Assembly: GCA_036927565.1 (NCBI GenBank)
Contig: JAYESD010000005.1
Span: forward strand, 99,302,301 to 99,366,300
Length of the DNA: 64,000 nucleotides
Origin: Tuctoria greenei
Lineage: Eukaryota; Streptophyta; Magnoliopsida; Poales; Poaceae
Direction of reading: 5' to 3'
Of the stretch, positions 11,813 through 21,570 are shown in pieces. The notes beneath the pieces were generated by a model. That model did no database searches, had not been told where the DNA came from, and worked only from the letters and a program-made list of their open reading frames with translations. Both the position numbers and the translations under genes were made by a program. Every line of letters starts with the position of its first letter. Position 1 is the stretch's first letter.

Positions 11813-13559
11813 GGTGAGACCTATGTGTGTTGAATACATTGGCTATGACGATAAAAGTTTTGAATACTGCCAAAACACATGTCTCAACAAGGTTCGTCTC
11901 TAAGTCCGACAATAGGTCCGATTTGTTTTAGGAAGCTCCGGCAAGGTCTGGCGTAAGGTCCGACTTATTTTGGCTAGGTTCGACTTCTGTGTCTAGGTCC
12001 GACTTGCTATGGCTAGGTCCGACATGTTTTTGCTAGCTCCAGCGATAGGTTCGAATAGCTTTTGTAAGCTCCGGTGCTAGGTCTGACTAGTTTTGGCTAG
12101 CTCCGGTGCTAGTTCCTGCTAGCTTTGGTAAGCTCTGACTCAAAGTCCGGTTAGCTTTGGCAAGGTCCAGTGCTAGATCGCAATGGTTCTGCTTTTAACT
12201 TGCAATGTCTCAAACTTTCTTTACACTTATGGAAAGTTTGCTTAGTATTCTTTTACTATGTTTTTGGTGAGTTTTGGTGGTTATGGCTGATATCGTTTTG
12301 CTATGGTTCGCAACATGCTTATGTGAGGTGCTCACGTAAGGTGTTGTGGTTATCAAACTAACGAGAGTCAAGTCGAGGACTTGTGCTTGGAAGTATCGGT
12401 TGTTTATTCATGTGCAGGTGTTGCTTGAGTTCAATACATGGCTGGTGACAGGATCCATTGAACTAGTCTTAGGGAGAAAATGAGGTTCAACAACCAAGTT
12501 CGGGAGAAATTGTGGTTGAGTTGATCGGGAGGTTGCACAACATGTTTGAATCAAGAACAATGCATATGAAGGTATCTTGGACGTCGTTGGAATATGTTTA
12601 CACATGTGCAAGGAGTGCATGGACATGAATACATGGTTCCAAGGAGTGATGAAGAGATGTTGATGTAAAGAATTGGTCGGAAAGGTCCAGTGACTAGGTT
12701 ATGGACTCTGGCTGCAACTAAGTCGGGTTTTACACAAATATGGAAAGATTTGAGTTGGTTGTGATAGGATTTTATGTGGGTCACGAGGTTGAGTTTTTTT
12801 AGGAATGTGGGATACGTTCCTAAGGTGTTTGGAAGTCTTAAGATTGCTTCTATTTGGGTATGGAAGAGTCTTGAGCAGTTATGGAATGTTTCAGTGGAAA
12901 CTGAGTAGGATACAAGTCTTGGGCTGGTTTGGGTTGGCCTCATGGATGGTTATATAAGCAAGGAAGGCTAGAGCTCCTGGTGCACGAATTTTAGATTGTT
13001 CCTCTTATGTTCTATTGAATGAAGATCGTAGTTTAAAGGAACTTTTGTGCCTTGTTCGTTAGACTTTTTTCAGACAAGTTTTTTTCTCGTTGAGTTTCTG
13101 CACAACACTATCTTGCTTTGGTGGTTTTATCATAACTCGAGTTTTACAGATCCAATTGATGTGATTCCTCTTGGTTTGTCTACAAAACTTGATTATCTAT
13201 GATCTATGAAAATTTTACAGTCATTGGATTTGTGGTTTCTGATCTACACGAGTTTCTTTATAGTGTTGCAGATATGTTTTCTCTCGGATAGAACAAATTG
13301 ACCTTTGTTCGATCTTTCGATCGTAACTTGAGTTTTCTCGATGAATTTTCATGGTTCTTTATTGTGACATCTTCGTGACTTGATTCTCTATAATATATAC
13401 TGATTTTGTCACAATTGATCACATTTAGATTAGTCACACACATGATTTCTTTAACAGATCAATTTTCTGTCGAGGGGTTTTCATTGCTTCAGCTAAAAAA
13501 GTTTTAATCAACCATTCACTTCCCCTATGGTAGCTTTTCACGTGCTCTTTGATCCTACA
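11813..13559 (+). repeat. A1 3' LTR
   Basis: Begins GGTGAGACC (first base altered) and ends GATCCTACA, followed by the target duplication ATCCT. It carries the same degenerate motif array (about 11880-12175), a TATA box near 12951 and an AATGAA in place of the polyadenylation signal. Confidence 0.9.
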
Positions 13560-13564
13560 ATCCT

Positions 13565-14997
13565 GATGAAATTTGTTGAGTTGAGAGCAGGTTTCGAAAA
13601 ATGGAACTAACAATGCAAAAATTTGAAAAATGAGAAATAAGAAGGGAAGAGCACAAGTGGAAAATAGAAGCAAAGAGTAGTCCAAAATGTATAGGGTGTG
13701 TGTGTGAGACACACCACCAAGAGATCAAACCTTTGCGTAGAGAGTAAGATCTAAACACTTAATTGAAAAATCAGTCAAGCACTAGACTAGTCCGATAATG
13801 TGCAGACTAGTCTGATTCCTTTTTGAGTAGAGAACGGACTAGTCCGATTTTATCTCTCTGGTGCTCAAACGAACAAGTCCTCAAATGCGGACTAGTCCTT
13901 CCCCTTCACATTTACACTACACCGGACTAGTTCGATATTGTCTGGACTAGTCTGATATGTCTCTAGTGCACAAACGGACAAGTCCCTAGCTTTGGACTAG
14001 TCCTTTACACCTAAAATTTCACAAGCACCGGACTAGTCCGATATTGGCCGGACTAGTACGATTTATCTCTGGACACAAAATGGACTAGTCTCATACACTA
14101 ACACAAATTAGGGTTTCCTAGTGTGCTGCACATCTCCATGCCAAAATCACTCAGCACAATGGACTAGTCTGGTACTCCATATCGGACTAGTCCGAATGTC
14201 GGGATCCAAATGGTAACTTTTTGAAATGTCTATAAATAATTGATCCACGAACCCATAACTATTGACTAAGAACCCTAGCGCCGTCACACCTCCAAAAAGC
14301 ACGAAAACACTCCTCTCCACACATCTTAGGCCCTAAAAAGTTTAATTTTTTGGTATTTGAGATTTGGGATAGGGAGAGCAACGTCTAGCGATCTTGAGCT
14401 CTTTGGGTTTGATCTTCCTCAGACTCTTGTTGTTCTTGTAAATCATTTGAGTTATTTGGATCAGTTCTTTTGTTGCAATCTTGTGGGAGCCCTCAGCTTG
14501 TTAGGTTGCTCCATTGACTTGGTGATTACCCCGTTGATAGTGGAGATCAAGTCGGCCTTTTTGGTGACTTAACGAGGGAAAGAGTTGGTTAAGAACCAGC
14601 TCTGTGTGGGATCCTCAAAAAGTATGTAGATCCCTTGTGTGAGATTGAACCTCGGTAGAAATTACCGTGTCTTGTGCCTTTTATTTACTTCTTTCATACT
14701 TGCAACTAGCTAGGGCACAAATCAATCCATCTTCTATTTGGCAATAAAGTTGTGATCTTAGTGCAACTTCATTATCATATACTCTTTCTAATGACTCTAA
14801 ACTAGTTTTACATTCCGCTACATTACATCTTCGAGAAAATACCAAAAAGAGTTAAGTGTTTGTCATTGTTGTGGTTAACATCGGACAAGTCCTCATCTAA
14901 CACCGGACTAGTCTGGCCTTTCTGGATTTGATCAGTTTTTCTAAGTGTTTCAGGAAAAATTTCAAAGTCCTATTCACCCGCATCTAGGCCACATTCA
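13565..14997 (+). repeat. S2 3' LTR, second part
   Basis: The segment resumes the S-family LTR after A1 and is colinear with about 17600-19090 of S1. It contains about a dozen copies of CGGACTAGTCCG and relatives between 13780 and 14195, a TATA box TATAAATA at 14231-14238, and the terminal block ending ACATTCA at 14997. Divergence from the S1 LTR is large, so S2 is old. Confidence 0.88.
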
Positions 14998-15830
14998 CGT
15001 ACGAAGTCCAAATTGGGAAAGGTATGACTCATTTATCTTTTCTTTATTTTGTGACTTTATGCTTTAGGATAATGATATTATTTGTCTTTATTTATTCATA
15101 TACTTGGGCGAAGCATTTCTTGTTTGATTGTGGAGTCCGTGCATGTGCTAGGTGTAGATGCTATTATGATGTAGTCATAATACTCATATCATATTATAAA
15201 CATCATACACCACCACTATAGTCTAATTAGGTATTAATATCATTATGTTAATATGAGTAAGTTAGTGATTGGTCCCAATATTGGTTCAATGATGTTTAGG
15301 TTAGTCATTACCTTAGGAAGGTACTTGTACTGCAGCTCTTAAGGTATTTACTTAACATGTAAGCGTGGTATGTAGATAGTTAAGTAGCTTTCGATGTCTC
15401 ATAGACCCATGAGTTGTAGGGGTAGTCGGCAGGTGGTGACAGCCCTGTCCGTCCTTCGTAATCCCCCACATTCGGCTATGCCAAAGGCTCGAGGCAAGAA
15501 TCATCCTGATGTTGTCAGGGGTAAACCGGTGCCCGGTGTGTTGGACCACTAAGCCCTAGTATTCATTGTTAACATACTCATGTGTACACTGATAGGCTAT
15601 GTACATGAATACTTAAATAAAGCACAGTAGGAGTAGCTTCATCCCTAACATGACCTCCACTAGGACATTTTTATCTCTTAGTGTAGATTGCTTAGGTGTG
15701 TGTCGCACTACCCTCAATACGTCATTTACCCATCCTACCGGATTCCTCAATAAATCAACCTATTCTTCCTTTGATCTTGCCAATCTTCCCTTGCCTTCCT
15801 TTGGGATAAAATAAATACGATATCCTAGGG
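14998..15830. other. Unassigned sequence between S2 and CACTA-1
   Basis: No convincing ORF, RNA gene or element terminus is seen. A GC-richer segment at 15380-15550 looks like part of a decayed repeat, but I do not recognise the family. This may be the sequence that received both neighbours. Confidence 0.4.
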
Positions 15831-16085
15831 AATAGACGACGGCCTCATCGTCTTATATATTATTGATGACGGCTAAATATAGCCGTCGTCTATTAGCAAG
15901 TTATTGACGACGGATGACCTAGAACTGTCATCAATAAGTTATTGATGACGGTAAACCATCGTCAATTAAAGACCGTCTGCGACATGCGCCAAATCCGGGG
16001 CCACCTGAGCAGTTATTGACAATGGCTAAAGTGAACCGTCGTCAAATAGGCCTTAATTGACGATGGTTAACATGATACCATTGTC
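15831..16085 (+). repeat. CACTA-1 left subterminal repeat array
   Basis: Short units of the form ATTGACGACGG..AACCGTCGTCAAT alternate in both orientations, for example around 15872-15892, 15903-15930 and 16015-16080. They match the right-end array at 46378-46735. In CACTA elements such repeats bind the TNPA-type protein. The expected CACTACAAGAA terminus is absent; the array simply starts after TATCCTAGGG. Confidence 0.8.
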
Positions 16086-17525
16086 TATAAGAGCTAGATA
16101 TTATTTCCTTGGTGCATGGCTTTTCGTTTTCATATCACACCCGCACGCCTGAAGCTAGCCCCTGCTGCCACTCTGCGCCGCCACTCCACCCCGAGCCGCG
16201 TCGCCGCCCCGCTCCGCACCTCCACCCTGCTCCGCGCTGCCGCCCCGCGCCGCACTGTCACCCCGGCGTCGCATCGCCTTCACGCCACTGCTATCAACTG
16301 AGAAGGAACCGACAAGTCAAGGTACGCTGCTGCCCTTGTCTGCCGCCCCTTCCCCACGTTGCGCCGCCCCTCCCCGCCTCCTCCGCCCCTGGATGTCGCT
16401 GGATCCCCTTTTTTTCAGAGAGAGAGAGAGGGGGGACTCGCAAACGAGTAGCAGTATTTGAATTGCTTTTGAAACTTTTGTAGGTGATCCACTTAGAGTT
16501 TTCATTGGTTTGCTTAGTTCATTTACTTAATCAGTATGGTTGTTGAATCAGTACTTCTTAACTGGATGATGAATTTGGGTATTCATCTTAATCTGAATTT
16601 ATATGGTTGCTCTAGTGTGTGACTGGCAATATATAGTCGAACTATTAGCACCCATCAAGTTGTTTCAAAATTTTTATCTATTTTAGGACTACAGTATTGA
16701 TCCAGAGAGAAAATTGGCCACAATTCCTACCAATATTTATGATCCAAAAAACATAACCTTTTTCGATTGTATATGTAACTTGTGTTAAGTACGGTCGGGT
16801 GGTATGCCTTGCTGCTTCCTAAGCACAGTCTTGCACCTGTTCAGCCGTAGCTTATCAGCTTCTATGGATTGTATGCCTTGCTCTGTACTTGTGTCCCACC
16901 TTCTGCGGTCGTGTTTTCCAGTGTGGTTGGGTGTCTATGGTGCTGGCCGTTCTTGGGGTGATGGGTGGTGTACCAGTTACCTGAAGATGTGTTCATGTGT
17001 TCCTCTGTCCAGCAGTTTGTCACCCTATCTAGCTTCCGAGGACCAGTTGGAAGTTGTTTACTATGGATATCAAGCTCTCTGTGTTTAGTTGGAATGTGCG
17101 ATGTCTTAACACCACCCATCACTTGAATTTGGACTATTTCACTTGAATTTGAATTGTTTCCTTTGCGGAAGATCGTGTACCATGATCATTGCTCGTAAAG
17201 TCCGCCAAAAACACAATTTACAATGACTGTTTGTGTTTTCATCTGATGTTCACTTTTTATATTATTCTCTGAGCAGTCGATGTGATTTTAAAATCTTGAT
17301 TTTAATGTATGATCACTTTTCGTATTTCTTGGGACCATGATAAAATAATGCTTTTGGGTATGTAAAGGGGAAAAGTTTTGAGTGAAATATGCAGGTTCAT
17401 CCATACAGATGTTTTTTCTTTCCTAATATTAAATTGGATTTGCAATCCTAATCAGTTCTGGGTGAAGGATTTTGATGTGGCCCCATTCATCATGTCTGTG
17501 TTGTTGTGCCATGACCATTTAGAGG
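16086..17525 (+). other. CACTA-1 5' region upstream of the transposase
   Basis: A GC-rich block at 16135-16400 is followed by AT-rich sequence. GTCAAG|GTACGC near 16320 looks like a splice donor of a 5' untranslated exon. A second GC-rich block, 29466-29560, lies just before the TNP2 ATG beyond S1. Proline/arginine-rich ORFs here are by-products of base composition. Confidence 0.45.
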
Positions 17526-17530
17526 AGTAT

Positions 17531-19090
17531 TGAAAGTGCATCTAGGACTCCCTTGTGGGTTTTGGATGATTTATGACAAGCAATTGGGATCCTAATCCTT
17601 TTGTTGAGATGAATGCAGGAAAATGATGAAAAATGAGTAAAATGCCAAAAAGTGGGAAATTGAGAAGGAGAATGAATTTGAGCTCAAGAAGAAGAAATTA
17701 GTGGATTAGTATGTATGGAGTGTGTTAAGGAAACACATCCAAGAGCTCAATCTCACTTTATCACACATACACAATGCACAAAACCATACAGGACCGGACA
17801 AGTCCGATATCAACCGGACTAGTCCGATATCACATTCTGCACAAGATCGGACAAGTCCGGTCCCCACCGGACTAGTCCGATATCTCTCTGTTCCACTTCG
17901 GACTAGTCCTCCCCAGTGCGGACTAGTCCTCAACACAATGCACAAGTCACTAGATCGGACAAGTCCGGTCACTACCGGACTAGTCCGATTCCCTTTCTGA
18001 TCCACTTCGGACAAGTCCGGTGACCACACGGACTAGTCCGATTTACACTCTGTTCTAAATCGGACAAGTCCTCCAAGTGCGGACTTGTCGTTCAAAACAC
18101 TTAGGGTTTCACAGGTCCGGACAAGTCCGATGTCAACCGGACAAGTCCGAAGATTTCCAGCAACGAAATCGGACAAGTCCGTTTTTCAATCGGACTAGTC
18201 CGATATTCCTGGACACTTAGGGTTTGCTTCTCACAGCACACCGGACTAGTCCGGTCTCCACCACGGACTAGTCCGATCTTTCTAAACCCTAACGGTAATG
18301 TCTAGAAACCCCATATAAATAGAGGTGGATGGCCCACTTTTAAACTCTCTCGAACCCTAGCGCCGTCACACCTCCCAAGAGACTCAAAAACCATCTCTCT
18401 CCACGAAGTTGAGTGCAAAATCGATCAATCTTTTGAAGATCACTTGTAGATCATTGGAGAGGCACTTTGCACACGATTGAGCTCTTGGTTTGAATCTCTA
18501 ACACACTCTTGCATCTCAATTTGTATATTTCGAAGTGTGTTATTGGTGTTTTTGAAACTTGTAATCAAGGGAGCTCTCAACTTGTGAGATCGCCCCTTCA
18601 ACTTGGTGATTTACCCCTGTGTGATTAGTGGAAGAGGATCGGCCTTCGTGGCGATCCGACGAGGGAAGGGTTGGTAAAGACCCGGTCCTTTTGTGGGCTC
18701 CTCAACGTGGACGTAGGCTGCCTTCGTGGTAACTGAACCACGGGATAAATCTTGTGTCTTGTTCGTTTGTGTTCATCATTCTAGTTGATCAACATTATCT
18801 AGGGTTTGATTCATTTTGTTGAATTGAAGTTAAATAGTGAACAAGAATCATACTTGCGATAAAACTTAACATACAACTATTGAACTGTCATTATAGTTTA
18901 TATTTCCGCTGCAAACGACAACGAAACAATCAAATTGACCTAACTTGATCAACCTAGCCCGTGAAATCCGGACTAGTCCGCACTTTACCGGACTAGTCCG
19001 ATATATCTGGATTTGACCTTTTTGTTGAAGTGCTACAGGAACCGAGAAATTCAAGAAGGCCTATTCACCCCCCCTCTAGGCCTACATTCA
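17531..19090 (+). repeat. S1 5' LTR with dense palindromic motif array
   Basis: Starts TGAAAGTGCATC and ends CCTACATTCA. I count about 20 copies of CGGACTAGTCCG, CGGACAAGTCCG or one-base variants, 18 of them between 17794 and 18290 and two at 18969-19000. A TATA box follows the array at 18314. Because the core is palindromic, the array creates Arg-Thr-Ser-Pro repeats in ORFs on both strands, which are not genes. Confidence 0.95.
18314..18321 (+). promoter_or_regulatory. S1 LTR TATA box
   Basis: TATAAATA lies just downstream of the palindrome array and about 770 bp before the LTR end. It is repeated at 28574-28581 in the 3' LTR and conserved in S2 at 14231-14238. The array therefore sits in U3, upstream of the likely start site. 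Confidence 0.65.
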
Positions 19091-19092
19091 AT

Positions 19093-19104
19093 TGGTATCA
19101 GAGC
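19093..19104 (+). other. S1 primer-binding site
   Basis: TGGTATCAGAGC, two bases after the LTR end, is complementary to the 3' end of plant initiator Met-tRNA. Confidence 0.92.
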
Positions 19105-19142
19105 GGGTTCTTCAAGAAAGAGTGCAACCACTCGAAGAGATC

Positions 19143-21557
19143 ATGTCGGACATGAAGGAAGTCCAGAAAATCAACACCCAGGAAGAAATGAACAATGACA
19201 AGCACCAAAAGCTAGAAAGGTATCTCGAAGCCATCCAAGACTTCGATGATGATGATGAGGAGACATTGGAGCTGAAAGCACTGCTCCGAAAGAAAGCACT
19301 TTCCAAAGGGAAAGCTAAAGTTGAAGAAAAGAAGAAGGGGAGTAGTCACACCGACTACTCCCGATATCCTTTTAATTATGACCGTTTAAATTCTAACAGC
19401 AGTCATTATCTATCTATCCCTCTCGGGAAAGCCCCACACTTCGATGGGAGTGATTACTCCATGTGGAGGCAAAACATGAAGATGCACTTGATTTCCCTTA
19501 ACCCAAGTTTATGGCATATTGTGTGCACAGGAATAAATATCCCTGATGACGATGAAGAACTCACGCCAAGTCAAGAGCAAGCCATCCACAGGAATGCCCA
19601 AGCCGCAGCCGTTATCACCTCATCTCTAAGTAGAGATGAATTCACAAAGGTGGACGGATTGGAAATTGCCAAAGAAATCTGGGACACGCTACAGACAGCA
19701 CATGAAGGTGACCGGCATGTGCGGGAGGCAAAGATTGAAATGATTGAAGGCGAACTAGGAAGGTTCGCGATTGAGGAAGATGAATCTCCCCAGGACATGT
19801 ACAACAGACTAAAGACTCTTGTGAACAAGGTTCGATCGTATGGTAGCAAAAAGTGGAATGACCACGAGGTTGTGAAGCTCATCCTTAGAGCCTTTATGCC
19901 TCGCAACGTCACACTCTGTTCTATGATCCGAGAAAGTCCTGGATACAAGAAAATGACTCCGGATGAACTGCTTGGCAAAATCATCAACTTTGAGATGATG
20001 GAGAAGCAAGCCAAGCATGTCAAAGAAATAGCTGACCTCACATCGGCCAAGAAGAAGGGAGTTGCCTTAAAATCCACACTCAAACCTCTATCCAAAGAAG
20101 CAAAAGAAGCTCAGTTTGAGGAGGACAGCGATGATGAAAGCAGCGAGCTGGACGAAGAAGATATGATTCTGTTCATGAAGAAATTCAAAAGAATTATGAA
20201 GAAAAGACAAGGAGCAAAATCGAGTGAAGGAAAATACAAGGAGAAGACAAAACCGAAGATGAGGCGGGCATGCTATAATTGTGGTGAGTACAATCACTTC
20301 ATAGTTGATTGCCCATATGAGGACAACAAGAAGAAGAGTAAAGAATCCAAGCCTCAACCGAAAAAGTTCTTCAAGAAGAAGAAACAAGCTGAACAAGCAC
20401 ACATCGGAAAGGAGTGGGACTCAAACGATGAGTCCTCATCGTCCGATGAAGAAGAAATGGCTAGCATAGCCATTGAAAGCATGCCCAAGAAACTCACACT
20501 CTTCCCCACGCTCGGTGCAAAGAAGGCAAGTGGAACTTGCCTCATGGCTAAGGAAGGTAAACGCAAGGTAAACATCAAAACTCCTTCCTCGCACTCTTAC
20601 TCAAGTGATGATGATCTAGATAGTGGTGATGAAGACATGCTAATTGGTTTAGATAGAAAAACTGCTGCAAAAATGAAATTCTTGCTTAACCAACTTATTG
20701 AGAAGGAAGAGCTGATTGATCGTCAAGAAGACATGATTATCTCCCAAAAGGAGAAGCATGTCGAACTTGACAATCTTCTAGTTCTTGAAAAGGAGAAAAA
20801 TCACACACTAGAGCTTGAGCTAGCTTCAAGCAAGAAAACTTGCTTGGAGTTAACCAACTCAAATGTTGCAATCAAGAATCAACTTGATGACCAAATCAAG
20901 GTCAACAAGATCCTTGAAGTGCAGGTTGAGTCACTCAAGCTTAGTGAACCTTCCTCCTCTTCAACCCTACCTTCTCAATCCACTTTAACTAATATCGCTC
21001 ATGCTTGCAAATGTGATAAAACTAACATCAGGTTGAAGGAAAACCCTACCTCCACGAAGGACAAAAATCCTACCCAATGTGTAATATTTGACAAGGAGAG
21101 GATCAACTATGCACGTAGTGCATATTTGATCCAAAGACCTCCAAATGTCAAGTATGGCATTGGTTACTCTTGTGATGGAAAGCAAAAAGCTGGAAATCAT
21201 AAGAATAACAAGGGAAGGATCACCTTTGTGAAGGGAGGACCCTCACAACCTGGTAACTCGAAAACTAAAAATCTGAACTCTCATGAAAATCGGACTAGTC
21301 CGGTTGTGGTCCGGACAAGTCCGGTCATCCGGACAAGTCCGGTCACACAGACTAGTCCGACCCATAATCAACAGCAACTTCTGTTTAAAACATTTGATGC
21401 ATCCTATGTTTTAATGAAAAATAATGTTGGTAAAGTGTATGCTTATTATGCTGGGCCACGCCATGGGAACACAAAATCCCATGTGTGGGTGCCTAAATGT
21501 ATTGTCACTAACCTCCAAGGACCCAAGCAAGCTTGGGTACCTAAAACCAAGGCGTAA
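19143..21557 (+). CDS. gag: S1 Gag, intact
   Basis: This is the structural protein of the element's virus-like particle, 804 residues from the first ATG in frame (the open frame extends upstream to 19092 without an ATG). A copia gag domain (UBN2-type) spans about residues 95-290. A zinc knuckle CX2CX4HX4C lies at residues 377-390 (20271-20312). Lys- and Asp/Glu-rich linkers follow, then a coiled-coil-like region at about 500-610 with heptad Leu/Ile. Near the C-terminus, 21291-21360 encodes four Arg/Gln-Thr-Ser-Pro units written with the same palindromic motif that fills the LTR. Sirevirus Gag proteins are known to have long coiled-coil extensions. The stop TAA lies 13 bases before the pol frame becomes usable. 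Confidence 0.9.
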   Translation: MSDMKEVQKINTQEEMNNDKHQKLERYLEAIQDFDDDDEETLELKALLRKKALSKGKAKVEEKKKGSSHTDYSRYPFNYDRLNSNSSHYLSIPLGKAPHFDGSDYSMWRQNMKMHLISLNPSLWHIVCTGINIPDDDEELTPSQEQAIHRNAQAAAVITSSLSRDEFTKVDGLEIAKEIWDTLQTAHEGDRHVREAKIEMIEGELGRFAIEEDESPQDMYNRLKTLVNKVRSYGSKKWNDHEVVKLILRAFMPRNVTLCSMIRESPGYKKMTPDELLGKIINFEMMEKQAKHVKEIADLTSAKKKGVALKSTLKPLSKEAKEAQFEEDSDDESSELDEEDMILFMKKFKRIMKKRQGAKSSEGKYKEKTKPKMRRACYNCGEYNHFIVDCPYEDNKKKSKESKPQPKKFFKKKKQAEQAHIGKEWDSNDESSSSDEEEMASIAIESMPKKLTLFPTLGAKKASGTCLMAKEGKRKVNIKTPSSHSYSSDDDLDSGDEDMLIGLDRKTAAKMKFLLNQLIEKEELIDRQEDMIISQKEKHVELDNLLVLEKEKNHTLELELASSKKTCLELTNSNVAIKNQLDDQIKVNKILEVQVESLKLSEPSSSSTLPSQSTLTNIAHACKCDKTNIRLKENPTSTKDKNPTQCVIFDKERINYARSAYLIQRPPNVKYGIGYSCDGKQKAGNHKNNKGRITFVKGGPSQPGNSKTKNLNSHENRTSPVVVRTSPVIRTSPVTQTSPTHNQQQLLFKTFDASYVLMKNNVGKVYAYYAGPRHGNTKSHVWVPKCIVTNLQGPKQAWVPKTKA
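21291..21360 (+). repeat. LTR-type palindromes inside gag coding sequence
   Basis: Four copies of the CGGACTAGTCCG/CGGACAAGTCCG family occur in tandem, in frame, separated by 5-8 bases. They encode Arg-Thr-Ser-Pro-Val or a close variant each time. All other copies of the motif in S1 are in non-coding sequence. Confidence 0.95.
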
Positions 21558-21570
21558 TTTGTTTTTGCAG

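Larger units (their letters stand above)
3481..13559 (+). mobile_element. A1: full-length decayed Sirevirus-like copia element (family A)
   Basis: A1 has two LTRs (3481-5243 and 11813-13559), a 5-bp target duplication ATCCT on both sides, a tRNA-Met-type primer-binding site, gag, pol in copia order (protease, integrase, reverse transcriptase, RNase H) and repeated purine tracts. The LTR ends are slightly degraded (ATA for the expected ACA at 5243, G for T at 11813). Many stops and indels break gag and pol, and the LTRs differ at many positions, so this is an old, inactive insertion. It interrupts the S2 3' LTR. Confidence 0.93.
627..14997 (+). mobile_element. S2: decayed Sirevirus-like copia element, 5'-truncated, interrupted by A1
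   Basis: S2 is colinear with S1 from RNase H (627-943) through the 3' spacer, ORF3 (1850-2994), repeated purine tracts and the 3' LTR. The LTR is split into 3417-3480 and 13565-14997 by A1 (3481-13559). Everything 5' of RNase H is missing where A0 begins. The copy is strongly diverged from S1, with frameshifts in RNase H and ORF3. It is useful as an older reference copy because it shows that ORF3 and the palindromic motif are stable parts of the family and not peculiar to S1. Confidence 0.85.

Noticed and set aside
16109..16483. Pro/Arg/His-rich ORFs in the CACTA-1 5' region
   Set aside because: They are a by-product of GC-rich composition in a probable untranslated exon; no domain is visible.
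17706..18029. Overlapping ORFs on both strands with Arg-Thr-Ser-Pro repeats in the S1 LTRs (also 27966-28289)
   Set aside because: They arise because the palindromic LTR motif lacks stop codons in these frames; they differ in length and have no start context or conservation in S2.
17794..18290. CRISPR-like array of short repeats
   Set aside because: The repeats are 12-bp palindromes with irregular 5-50 bp spacing inside a plant LTR, with no cas genes; it is a retrotransposon U3 region.
19571..20095. 174-residue minus-strand ORF
   Set aside because: It is antisense to S1 gag, whose frame has clear domain structure.
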